This document shows, piece after piece, positions 1 to 6,157 of a DNA stretch of 8,601 bases. Numbering within the stretch: the first letter of the stretch is position 1; each line of letters opens with the position of its first letter. Made by a program: the position numbers and the translations under genes. The notes below the pieces were generated by a model. The model was not told where the DNA came from, ran no database searches, and saw only the letters and a program-made list of their open reading frames with translations. Location: positions 1 to 8,601 of the forward strand of contig CANQOZ010000048.1 of NCBI GenBank assembly GCA_947625585.1. Direction: 5' to 3'. This DNA comes from an uncultured Eubacteriaceae bacterium. Its GTDB lineage: Bacteria; Bacillota; Clostridia; Eubacteriales; Eubacteriaceae.

Positions 1-43
1 CATTGTTATAACAAAATTATAACATTGTAATTTAAAATAGACC

Positions 44-120
44 AAAAAAGATAACCAAACGGTAATTTGTTAATTTCTAAATAAAATGGAACGGAAAACG
101 AGATTTGAACTTATATCCCT
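44..120 (-). pseudogene. Decayed tRNA-Gly 3' half with its terminator
   Basis: This stretch aligns without gaps to 845-921, the T arm, 3' acceptor strand, CCA and terminator of the intact tRNA-Gly, at a constant offset of 801. By hand count 62 of 77 positions match. Of the 15 differences, 12 are transitions and 11 of those replace G/C in the intact copy by A/T here, as expected for decay of an unused copy. The TGG that encodes CCA is kept at 87-89, and GTTCGAA has become GTTCAAA (minus strand). The terminator stem keeps about 6 of 8 pairs. With a 3-base shift the resemblance may continue weakly to about 145 (anticodon arm), but that part is uncertain. No functional tRNA can be formed. Confidence 0.8.
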
Positions 121-224
121 ATTCGCTTTAATTATTTAAAGTACTTTAAAACATAATAACCTTTATATGAGATGATAATTAATTGTTATTTTGAATATTA
201 TAAACATCTTATTTAATCGATCTA

Positions 225-253
225 TTTAAATTAACTTATTTAAGAAATACTAT
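225..253 (+). promoter_or_regulatory. Possible mazEF promoter
   Basis: TTTAAA (225-230) and TACTAT (248-253) are separated by 17 bases and lie upstream of the mazE ribosome binding site GGAGG (268-272, six bases before the ATG). Each hexamer matches the sigma-A consensus at only four of six positions, and the region is very AT-rich, so this is a guess. No clear MazE operator palindrome was seen. Confidence 0.3.
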
Positions 254-278
254 AGATATCCAGAATTGGAGGATTAAA

Positions 279-524
279 ATGAATACAAAAATTAAAAAAT
301 GGGGAAATAGTCAGGGGATACGAATATCAAGAGATATACTTCGAATATTGAAATGGAAAATTGATGATGAAGTTAGTATTAAAATTGAAGAAAATAAATT
401 AATAATAGAAAAATCTAATACTTTTGAATCAGATTTAAGCTTAAAAGATCTTTTTGCTGGTTATAAAGACGATTACGATTTTAAAGAAATAGATTGGGGA
501 GAACCAGTAAGTAACGAAATATGA
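279..524 (+). CDS. mazE: MazE-like antitoxin, AbrB/SpoVT fold
   Basis: This is an 81-residue antitoxin of the MazE type. Residues 1-46 form the swapped-hairpin DNA-binding domain, with the hallmark KKWGNSQGIRIS at about 6-17. The acidic C-terminal part (about 47-81, ending DWGEPVSNEI) is the kind of flexible tail that wraps around and blocks MazF. The start is fixed by GGAGG at 268-272, six bases upstream. The stop overlaps the mazF start in an ATGA (521-524), so the two are translationally coupled, the usual arrangement for this family. By family analogy the MazE-MazF complex would repress its own promoter, and free MazE would be degraded faster than MazF. The pair sits between a decayed and an intact tRNA-Gly copy, which suggests acquisition by transfer. 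Identification as a MazE-family antitoxin is firm; the exact subfamily is not. Confidence 0.93.
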   Translation: MNTKIKKWGNSQGIRISRDILRILKWKIDDEVSIKIEENKLIIEKSNTFESDLSLKDLFAGYKDDYDFKEIDWGEPVSNEI

Positions 525-826
525 TAAATCAGGGAGATATTCTAATAAATTTTAATCCACAGTTAGGTCATGAACAATCCGGATATAGACCTGTGCTTGT
601 TGTTAGCAATAATCATTATCATAAAATGTTAAATTTAGTTCTAGCTTGTCCAATTACTAATTCAGATAGATCGTTTCCTCTTTATGTATCTTTAAATAAT
701 CGTTCTACAATAACTGGATTTATTTTGTGTGATCAAATTAGAGCTTTAGATTTAAAAGCAAGAAGATTTAAATTAATAGAAAAGGTTATTAAGATTATTA
801 TAGCTGAGCTAAAACTTGAAGAATAA
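521..826 (+). CDS. mazF: MazF/PemK-like endoribonuclease toxin
   Basis: This is a 101-residue toxin expected to cut single-stranded mRNA at short specific sequences and arrest growth when MazE is lost. The family pattern is clear: GDILINFNPQLGHEQSGYRP at 5-24, VLVVSNN at 25-31, CPITN at 43-47 and CDQIRALDLKARR further on. Arg23 and Thr46 fall where MazF toxins have their catalytic Arg and Thr. Translation starts inside the end of mazE (ATGA overlap) with no good Shine-Dalgarno of its own; GGGGAG at 496-501 is too far away. The C-terminal helix after LIEKV looks about five residues shorter than I expect for this subfamily, which could weaken activity, but the core is intact. The gene ends 18 bases before the tRNA operon terminator and converges on it. 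Confidence 0.93.
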   Translation: MINQGDILINFNPQLGHEQSGYRPVLVVSNNHYHKMLNLVLACPITNSDRSFPLYVSLNNRSTITGFILCDQIRALDLKARRFKLIEKVIKIIIAELKLEE

Positions 827-843
827 ATTTTAATTTTAGATAT

Positions 844-869
844 AAAAAAAGACCACCGAATGGTGGTCT
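844..869 (-). terminator. Rho-independent terminator of the tRNA operon
   Basis: On the minus strand an 8-bp perfect stem, AGACCACC / GGTGGTCT (862-869 with 850-857), encloses a four-base loop and is followed by a run of T (plus-strand A at 844-850). It lies about 19 bases past the tRNA-Gly CCA. On the plus strand the same hairpin follows mazF but lacks a T-tract, so it should act mainly on the tRNA transcript. Confidence 0.92.
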
Positions 870-887
870 GTTAATTTCAAAATAAAA

Positions 888-962
888 TGGAGCGGAAAAC
901 GAGATTCGAACTCGCGACCCTCGCCTTGGCAAGGCGATGCTCTACCACTGAGCCATTTCCGC
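888..962 (-). tRNA. tRNA-Gly (anticodon GCC)
   Basis: This is a complete cloverleaf. The acceptor strands GCGGAAA and TTTCCGC pair fully, the anticodon loop is TTGCCAA (GCC), the T loop carries GTTCGAATC, the discriminator base is U and CCA is encoded (plus-strand TGG at 888-890). It is the last gene of the three-tRNA operon and is followed directly by the terminator. A decayed copy of its 3' half lies 801 bp to the left. Confidence 0.97.
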
Positions 963-969
963 ATATTTA

Positions 970-1045
<76 letters not shown>

Positions 1046-1046
1046 T

Positions 1047-1124
1047 TGGCGACCTGGATGAGACTCGAACTCACGACCTCTAGCGTGACAGGCTAGCATT
1101 CTAAACCAACTGAACTACCAGGCC
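1047..1124 (-). tRNA. tRNA-Asp (anticodon GTC)
   Basis: This is a complete 78-base cloverleaf with encoded CCA (plus-strand TGG at 1047-1049). The acceptor strands GGCCTGG and CCAGGTC pair with one G-U wobble, the anticodon loop CTGTCAC gives GTC, and the T arm contains GTTCGAGTC. It is the first gene of the operon, one base from tRNA-Phe, and its 5' end lies about 13 bases from the predicted transcription start. Confidence 0.96.
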
Positions 1125-1143
1125 TCATTAAGTCAACAATACT

Positions 1144-1172
1144 ATTATAATCGAAGTCTCTGTAACTGTCAA
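1144..1172 (-). promoter_or_regulatory. Consensus promoter of the tRNA operon
   Basis: On the minus strand a perfect TTGACA (1172-1167) and a perfect TATAAT (1149-1144) are separated by exactly 17 bases. The predicted start of transcription, near 1137, is about 13 bases upstream of tRNA-Asp. This is as strong a sigma-A promoter as the consensus allows, fitting a stable RNA operon. Confidence 0.92.
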
Positions 1173-1195
1173 GCACTTTTTATTTCGACAGGACT

Positions 1196-1227
1196 ATTAT
1201 AATAACAGGTCAATCTAGACTTGTCAA
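1196..1227 (-). promoter_or_regulatory. Second promoter-like copy upstream of the tRNA promoter
   Basis: A second TATAAT (1201-1196) and TTGACA (1227-1222) lie 52-55 bases upstream on the minus strand. The 11-mer ACTATTATAAT (plus strand, 1141-1151 and 1193-1203) and the octamer YTGTCAAG are shared with the downstream promoter, suggesting duplication. The spacer here is 20 bases, which should make it weak or inactive. Confidence 0.45.
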
Positions 1228-1251
1228 GTAATAATCACCCTTAAATTAAAC

Positions 1252-1271
1252 TGTTCTTGAACAGAACTACA
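1252..1271. repeat. Palindrome GTTCT-N5-AGAAC, copy 1
   Basis: GTTCT (1253-1257) and AGAAC (1263-1267) are separated by five bases; the overlapping 14-mer CTGTTCTTGAACAG (1251-1264) is itself a perfect palindrome with a TT centre. The 20 bases from 1252 match 15 of 20 positions of those at 1380-1399. It lies just upstream of the tRNA promoter copies. It could be an operator; the binding protein is unknown. Confidence 0.45.
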
Positions 1272-1374
1272 TTATATCAGCTTATTCAAAAATTAAAAGT
1301 GTTTATTTTAAAAATTGTTAAATTTATTAAAATTAAATCAATAAAATTTTAGTATAACTCAACATCAAATATGA

Positions 1375-1401
1375 CCTAGAGTTCTAAAATAGAACTATAG
1401 G
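1375..1401. repeat. Palindrome GTTCT-N5-AGAAC, copy 2, extended hairpin
   Basis: Arms 1375-1385 and 1391-1401 pair over 11 positions with one mismatch around a five-base loop (AAAAT). The core GTTCT-N5-AGAACTA is shared with the copy at 1253-1269. Neither strand has a T-tract after it, so it is not a terminator. Confidence 0.45.
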
Positions 1402-1594
1402 CCAAGTATCTCAAAAAATCTTTATTAGCCAAATAAAATAACTTAAGATAAACGAATTTAATCGACTAAAATAAATACAATTCTTAAATTCAAGTAAATT
1501 TTTCATTAATTCTGAAAGTTTAGATGAAGGAACTTAATTGTGGAATGATAAAAAAAGAAAAACTCTATATCCTAATCCGAAACAATAATCACAA

Positions 1595-1625
1595 GAGCGA
1601 CAGCTATAAAATTAAGCTGTTGCTC
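1595..1625 (+). repeat. 11-bp inverted repeat / hairpin
   Basis: GAGCGACAGCT and AGCTGTTGCTC surround a nine-base AT loop. The plus-strand RNA pairs all 11 positions (one G-U), while the minus-strand RNA has one A-C mismatch, so a plus-strand transcript folds better. No T-tract follows directly on either strand. Function unknown. Confidence 0.45.
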
Positions 1626-1719
1626 CAGGCCAATTTACTTTCTACTTAAAAGATTTAGTAAGGAAAACTTTTAAATCCCTGTTAAATCTAATTCTATTTA
1701 AAAGAATATAATTATGGGT

Positions 1720-1748
1720 ATTTTATCTAATTTAGAAACTTTTAGCAA
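1720..1748 (-). promoter_or_regulatory. Possible minus-strand promoter overlapped by a cre-like site
   Basis: TTGCTA (1748-1743) and TAAAAT (1725-1720) are 17 bases apart on the minus strand, matching consensus at four and five of six positions. The -35 box overlaps the cre-like operator at 1744-1757, a position where a bound repressor would block RNA polymerase. No gene follows until the tRNAs, so a product, if any, would be an untranslated RNA. Confidence 0.3.
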
Positions 1749-1904
1749 TCGTTTTCAAAACCAAAATTAAGATTTTGTTGTAAATGTTTAAACATTATTA
1801 ACTCGTTTTCTATGTATTCGTTTTCACACGCGCTCGTAGAAATTATGGCTATTTATCCGAAATAATTAGATATGGTTTTATTTATTGAAATGTTAACGTT
1901 TCCA
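1744..1904 (-). promoter_or_regulatory. Cluster of three cre-like (CcpA/LacI-type) operators
   Basis: On the minus strand the sites are TGAAAACGATTGCT (1757-1744), TGAAAACGAATACA (1826-1813) and TGGAAACGTTAACA (1904-1891). The first fits the Bacillus cre consensus WTGNAANCGNWNNCW completely including the preceding T; the other two fit all of it except the first W. They are spaced 69 and 78 bases apart. A further TCGTTTTC at 1803-1810 adds a partial half. No annotated gene starts nearby, so the target is unclear. Confidence 0.4.
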
Positions 1905-1964
1905 CTCCGAATAATTTATTTCCCAACTATTTCCCGCTATTTTAAGAATCTAATAGGAAAAATT

Positions 1965-2687
1965 TCACTTAGGTTTAACAGCTACAAATTGTATTCGGTC
2001 AGTTTTATTATTAACTTCATTATTCGTTAAAAAATCGTAAGTCTCAATAAAGTCAAACCCGGATTGTTTAAGAAGCTTTTTTAAAATTTCAATATCTAAA
2101 ATAAACTGCTTTTGATAATCATCAACTCTTTGATATCCATTTCCTTCTTTAATAAAGAAGGTAAAATAAGATTCAATATAATTTTCAAAGTCTTCAGAAG
2201 TCCAGGTAAAATAAACATTATCATCATCAAAAATAAAATTGTTCTGTGCAATGAAATCTTTTAAATAACTCTTAGAAAGGATATCAAACAGAAATATACC
2301 GCCTGGGTTTAACTGATCATATACCCTATTAAAGAAAACTTCTATATCCTCATAATCAAACATTGTTAAAGTATCACAAGCTAAAATGATAGCATCAAAT
2401 TTTTTATTAAATTCAAAGTATCTTAAATCACCTTTAAAGAGTTCTGTTCCTGTTTTTCTTAATTTAGCTTCAGCTAGGCTTAGCATTTCATCACTTAAGT
2501 CAACACCAACAATATTAAATTTTTTTGATAATGGTAATGTTAAATTGCCAGATCCACATCCGTATTCGAGGACAGTTTTTGCTACTAGGTTATTATTTTT
2601 AATAATTTCTGTTAAATAGTCTGCCCATTTCTCATAATCAACATCTTGCATATACGAATCATAGATCAGGCTTAAGTTCTCATACAT
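1965..2687 (-). CDS. YqeM-like class I SAM-dependent methyltransferase
   Basis: This 240-residue protein has the Rossmann-type SAM fold. Motif I LEYGCGSGN is at 40-48, the acidic residue closing strand 2 is Asp63 in VGVDLS, GDLRYF is at 86-91, and a FDAIILACDTL strand follows at 97-107. The opening MYENLSLIYDSYMQDVDYEK and the closing region, with its YFTFFIKEG strand, are typical of the YqeM group of Firmicutes. The substrate of that group is not established, so no symbol is given. I choose ATG at 2687, because MYE is the usual start of the group; a TTG at 2696 would add three residues. Neither has a clear Shine-Dalgarno. The start overlaps the end of the amidohydrolase gene by 8 bases, so translation is probably coupled to it. 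No obvious terminator follows. Confidence 0.85.
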   Translation of the reverse strand: MYENLSLIYDSYMQDVDYEKWADYLTEIIKNNNLVAKTVLEYGCGSGNLTLPLSKKFNIVGVDLSDEMLSLAEAKLRKTGTELFKGDLRYFEFNKKFDAIILACDTLTMFDYEDIEVFFNRVYDQLNPGGIFLFDILSKSYLKDFIAQNNFIFDDDNVYFTWTSEDFENYIESYFTFFIKEGNGYQRVDDYQKQFILDIEILKKLLKQSGFDFIETYDFLTNNEVNNKTDRIQFVAVKPK

Positions 2688-3831
2688 TCTTTTCAATTAT
2701 TCTAAGGTAAGTATCAATACCTCTTAATAAGACTTCTTCATTAAAGTTAAACTCTGCAGTATGCAAACCTGAATTATATTCATCTGTTCGAGTACCAAGT
2801 CCAATAAAAACTCCAGGAACTTCGTTTTGATACATACTAAAATCTTCAGCTAGCATGACCTTTTCAAATAATTGTTTTGGTTCAGGTATTACTTCCCAAA
2901 TTTCATCAAAGAGTTTTTCATTATTAATAACAGGATCATACTTATCTACAAAATTTAAAGAGCTCTTAGTACCATAAATCTTATCAATTCCATCTAAAAC
3001 TTCATAAAGTCTCTGCTTCATAAACATTTGTGTTTTTGGATTATAAGATCGAAGCGTTCCTTCCATTTTGGTTTCATCAGAAACAATATTCATAGCATCA
3101 CCAGAGTTAAATTTACCAACATTTATTAGAACTGTTTCATCTGGCTCAACATTTCGACTTACAATACTTTGTAAAGCTAAAACAAATTCACAACCAGCTA
3201 GTAAAGCATCTCTCCCATTTTCAGGCTCTCCAGCATGACTTCGCTTTCCTTTAATAACAGGATAAAACTCTGACGTCATCGCAAACATTGGACCAGGATT
3301 GGTTGAAATAATCCCCTCATCAATAAATGGAATTAAATGGAATCCATAAATTTCCTTAATATTCTCTTTTCTAAAGAGTCCTGTATCTACGATATCGATA
3401 GCTCCTCCTGGACCTTCTTCTGCAGGTTGAAAAATCAGATATAAATCTGGATGCTTGAATTCCGGGTGGTCTTTTAAATATTTTGCTAAAACTAGAAGCA
3501 TTGTCATATGTCCATCATGTCCACATGCATGCATCTGTCCTTCAATTTCTGACCTAAAATCTTTATTCTTAGGTTCTAAAATTGGAAGTCCATCAATGTC
3601 AGCCCGTAGTGCTATAGAATCACCTTCAGAATTTCCTTCTACTTTAACTAATAGACCAGTTTTAAGTAAGTTTTCAGGATTATAGCCCAGATTTTCTAGG
3701 TAATTCTTTAAATACTCTTTTGTTTTAAATTCTTTAAAACCTAGTTCAGGTGTTTTGTGTAGATCTCGCCTGACTTTAATTACTTCGTCTTTATAATTTT
3801 CTAAATCTTTATTTATTTTAAAATTTGACAT
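2680..3831 (-). CDS. M20D-family amidohydrolase, N-acetyldiaminopimelate deacetylase-like
   Basis: This 383-residue zinc-dependent deacylase has the M20 metal-site pattern in order: the catalytic Asp in LRADIDGLPI (75-84), Cys103 and His105 in MHACGHDGH, Glu138/Glu139 in FQPAEEGPGG, His165 and His357 (LHTAEF). A dimerisation domain with conserved His199 is inserted at about 175-290. RRDLHKTPELGFKEFKT (21-37) and the PAEEGPGGA stretch are closest, from memory, to YkuR/DapL, which removes acetate from N-acetyl-diaminopimelate in lysine synthesis. Other N-acyl amino acid hydrolases of the same clade remain possible, and no lysine genes are adjacent. ATG at 3831 is chosen because GGCAGG (3844-3839) lies seven bases upstream; TTG at 3846 would fall inside the terminator stem. 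It overlaps the methyltransferase by 8 bases and probably depends on read-through from the PTS gene. Confidence 0.85.
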   Translation of the reverse strand: MSNFKINKDLENYKDEVIKVRRDLHKTPELGFKEFKTKEYLKNYLENLGYNPENLLKTGLLVKVEGNSEGDSIALRADIDGLPILEPKNKDFRSEIEGQMHACGHDGHMTMLLVLAKYLKDHPEFKHPDLYLIFQPAEEGPGGAIDIVDTGLFRKENIKEIYGFHLIPFIDEGIISTNPGPMFAMTSEFYPVIKGKRSHAGEPENGRDALLAGCEFVLALQSIVSRNVEPDETVLINVGKFNSGDAMNIVSDETKMEGTLRSYNPKTQMFMKQRLYEVLDGIDKIYGTKSSLNFVDKYDPVINNEKLFDEIWEVIPEPKQLFEKVMLAEDFSMYQNEVPGVFIGLGTRTDEYNSGLHTAEFNFNEEVLLRGIDTYLRIIEKNV

Positions 3832-3871
3832 AAAAAAACCTGCCAACTATTTTAACAATAATTAGCAGGTT
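3832..3871 (-). terminator. Terminator after the PTS gene, overlapping the next ribosome binding site
   Basis: On the minus strand the arms 3871-3857 (AACCTGCTAATTATT) and 3851-3837 (AATAGTTGGCAGGTT) pair over 15 positions, two as G-U, around loop GTTAA; a T run continues to 3832. It starts 13 bases after the PTS stop codon. The 3' arm contains GGCAGG, the Shine-Dalgarno of the amidohydrolase, and the T run touches its ATG. The hairpin can therefore both stop transcription and hide that ribosome binding site. Confidence 0.88.
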
Positions 3872-3884
3872 CGTTAATTACAAT

Positions 3885-6146
3885 TTATTTAGTAACTACT
3901 TCCACAACATCTTCAGTTGTTGTTACATCACCAGTCTTTAAGTGCTTCAATTCCTGATTATCAGGTAGTGCTGTAAAGATCATTGGTACAGCAGCAGATG
4001 GAGCATTTTCTTTAATATATGGTAAGTCAAGTTCAAGTAACAAGTCACCTTGTTCAACAACGTCGCCTTGTTTAACATGTGAAGTGAAACCTTTACCTTC
4101 CAAGTTAACAGTATCAATACCAACATGGATTAATACTTCAACGCCCTGGTCAGATTGGAGACCAATAGCATGCTTGGTTGGGAACATAACTGTTACAGTA
4201 CCATTACATGGTGAAACAACTTTGTCACCAGTTGGGAATATTACAATACCATCACCTAACATCTTCTGGCTAAAGGCTTCATCTGGAGTTTCCGAGATAT
4301 CTGCACATCTACCAGCAATAGGTGCTGTGAATTTTTCATCTATAGTAGTTTCTAAAGCTGCTTCTGCAGGTGTTTCTTCTGAGACTACTTCATTACCTGA
4401 ACCGATAAGTTCATCAACATGGTCTGCTTCAGGTGTTTCTAAGAATTCTTCTAAAGCATTCTTAACTGATGGAACTGTAGGACCATAAATAACTTGAAGT
4501 CCTTTACCATTCTGAACAACACCAACAGCTCCTGTACTCTTTAATAAGTCTTCATCAACCTTTTCAGGATCTTTAACTGTTAAACGTAGACGTGTAATAC
4601 AACAATCAACATCACCATCTAAATTATTCTTTCCACCAAGACCCTTTAAGATAGCAGCAGATTTCATATCAATTGGTCCACCAGCACCAGCTGGAGCGCC
4701 TTCCTTTTGAGCATTGACGTCAGCTCTAGTATATAGTTTAACTTCAGCATCATCTTCTTTTTCTCGACCTGGAGTTGCAAGATCAAAGTGGATGATAACC
4801 CATTTGAATAGGAACCAGTAAATGAAGAAGTAAACTACACCAACTACAAGTGCCATGTACCAATGTGTCTGAGTACCTTGTAGGACACCATATAAGAACA
4901 AGTCAATGATACCACCGGAGAATGTCATACCAACGGTAACATGGAGTAAGTGCATTAACATGAATGATAGACCAGCTAATACACAGTGGATTCCATAGTA
5001 AAGTGCAGGTGCAACGAAGATGAAGGTAAATTCGATAGGTTCAGTAATACCAGTTAACATGGATGAAAGAGCAGCTGATAATAAAAGACCACCAGCGATA
5101 TCTTTCTTATCTTCATAAGCTGTCTGATACATTGCTAGAGCAGCTCCTGGTAGACCACAAATCATGAATGGATATTTACCAGCGAAGAAACGAGTATATT
5201 GAACAGCTGAATCATCAATTGTACCCTGTCTTAACAATTCAAAGTAAATTGTTTGTGCCCCAGCGATTGTTCTACCATCGACTGTCATCGTACCACCAAT
5301 GGAGGTCTGCCAGAATGGTAGATAGAAAACGTGGTGTAATCCGAATGGGATCAGAGCACGCTCAATATATCCGTAAATAAATGTACCAAATGCACCGGTA
5401 TATGTTACAAGGTTACCTAACCAGCTCATTCCTGTCTGTACGAATGGCCATACGTAGTACATGATGATACCAACAACGATACCTAAAACAGCAACTACGA
5501 TTGGAACTGAACGAGTACCACTGAAGAAAGAAATAACAGCTGGTAATTGACAATTGTAGAATTTGTTAGTTGCCCAAGCAGCGACCATACCTATGACAAT
5601 ACCACCGAAAACACCTGTTGATAGAGTGGTGTAACCTAACATACTTGTGGTAGCACCACTTGGCAACTCGTGGATGCCTGGATCACCAAACTCTGTTGGA
5701 ACAAATGTTGATGGATCTTTGATTGTACCGTCACTGATGCCTGCTAATAATTGAGCATCATTATAAGCAGCAAGTGAAGAAGAATCGAATGAATTTGTTA
5801 TAACTAAGAATCTAGAAATAACAGCATTCATGATTAAGAATCCGATAACAGCTGCCAAAGCACCGGTTGCTTTTTCTCTATTGGACATCCCAATGGCAAC
5901 TGCTATAGCGAATAGTAAGGACAAATTATTAAAGATGGCAGAACCTGCATCATTTAATAAGAGCATAAAGTTACCAAGAAACGTACCTGGTCCTAATACC
6001 GCTTCTAAGTGGTAAAGAGCGATAGTCGTTTCATTTGAGAACGATCCACCAATACCTAGGAATAACCCAGCTATAGGTAAAACCGCTATAGGTAACATGA
6101 ATGAACGTCCGATTTTCGTTAAAACACCAAATATTTGGTCTTTCAT
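3885..6146 (-). CDS. ptsG: PTS glucose-family permease, fused EIICBA
   Basis: This 753-residue membrane permease takes up and phosphorylates a sugar, most likely glucose, using phosphate from HPr. Domain order is IIC, IIB, IIA. IIC covers about residues 1-455 with many hydrophobic segments, ALIPFGLHHVFYLPFWQT in the middle and the sugar-site motif GITEPIEF at 366-373. In IIB, CITRLR carries the phosphorylated Cys516, preceded by a second Cys515. In IIA (from about 605), His659 in PTKHAIG and the phosphorylated His674 in IHVGIDTV are the EIIA-Glc pair. GITEPIEF and the overall form fit PtsG better than NagE, but a related glucoside or maltose permease is possible. The start is ATG at 6146, with GGAGGG five bases upstream; an ATG at 6170 would add eight residues without such a site. 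Codons look richer in preferred forms than in neighbours, fitting high expression. No GlcT-type antiterminator element was recognised upstream. Confidence 0.9.
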   Translation of the reverse strand: MKDQIFGVLTKIGRSFMLPIAVLPIAGLFLGIGGSFSNETTIALYHLEAVLGPGTFLGNFMLLLNDAGSAIFNNLSLLFAIAVAIGMSNREKATGALAAVIGFLIMNAVISRFLVITNSFDSSSLAAYNDAQLLAGISDGTIKDPSTFVPTEFGDPGIHELPSGATTSMLGYTTLSTGVFGGIVIGMVAAWATNKFYNCQLPAVISFFSGTRSVPIVVAVLGIVVGIIMYYVWPFVQTGMSWLGNLVTYTGAFGTFIYGYIERALIPFGLHHVFYLPFWQTSIGGTMTVDGRTIAGAQTIYFELLRQGTIDDSAVQYTRFFAGKYPFMICGLPGAALAMYQTAYEDKKDIAGGLLLSAALSSMLTGITEPIEFTFIFVAPALYYGIHCVLAGLSFMLMHLLHVTVGMTFSGGIIDLFLYGVLQGTQTHWYMALVVGVVYFFIYWFLFKWVIIHFDLATPGREKEDDAEVKLYTRADVNAQKEGAPAGAGGPIDMKSAAILKGLGGKNNLDGDVDCCITRLRLTVKDPEKVDEDLLKSTGAVGVVQNGKGLQVIYGPTVPSVKNALEEFLETPEADHVDELIGSGNEVVSEETPAEAALETTIDEKFTAPIAGRCADISETPDEAFSQKMLGDGIVIFPTGDKVVSPCNGTVTVMFPTKHAIGLQSDQGVEVLIHVGIDTVNLEGKGFTSHVKQGDVVEQGDLLLELDLPYIKENAPSAAVPMIFTALPDNQELKHLKTGDVTTTEDVVEVVTK

Positions 6147-6157
6147 AAAAACCCTCC

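Larger units (their letters stand above)
1125..1964. other. Long intergenic region without a convincing gene
   Basis: About 840 AT-rich bases separate the tRNA operon from the methyltransferase. Neither strand has an open frame with a good start and ribosome binding site. The contents I can support are the tRNA promoter with its duplicate, two GTTCT-N5-AGAAC palindromes, a hairpin at 1595-1625, three cre-like sites at 1744-1904 and a possible promoter at 1720-1748. I see no clear terminator for the methyltransferase operon after 1965. A small RNA or a decayed gene is possible. Confidence 0.6.

Noticed and set aside
4..24. Dyad TGTTATAA-CAAAA-TTATAACA at the left edge
   Set aside because: It is made almost only of A and T in very AT-rich DNA, with no neighbouring gene visible to give it meaning.
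1251..1264. CTGTTCTTGAACAG as a LexA (SOS) box
   Set aside because: The spacing fits neither the Bacillus form (GAAC-N4-GTTC) nor the E. coli form (CTG-N10-CAG), and no SOS gene is adjacent.
1524..1649. A 41-codon open frame on the plus strand (ATG to TAA) covering the hairpin
   Set aside because: It has no Shine-Dalgarno, an in-frame stop directly before the ATG, no recognisable motif, and a length expected by chance.
1714..1770. A short plus-strand frame starting MGILSNLETF
   Set aside because: It is only 18 codons with no ribosome binding site; the resemblance to any known N-terminus is too short to mean anything.
3832..3846. TTG at 3846 as start of the amidohydrolase
   Set aside because: It would lie inside the terminator stem with no ribosome binding site, and adds MAGFF, which is not part of the family; ATG at 3831 has a GGCAGG seven bases away.
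3455..5380. Plus-strand open frames opposite the amidohydrolase and PTS genes
   Set aside because: They lie fully inside well-recognised genes on the other strand, lack ribosome binding sites and resemble no protein family.
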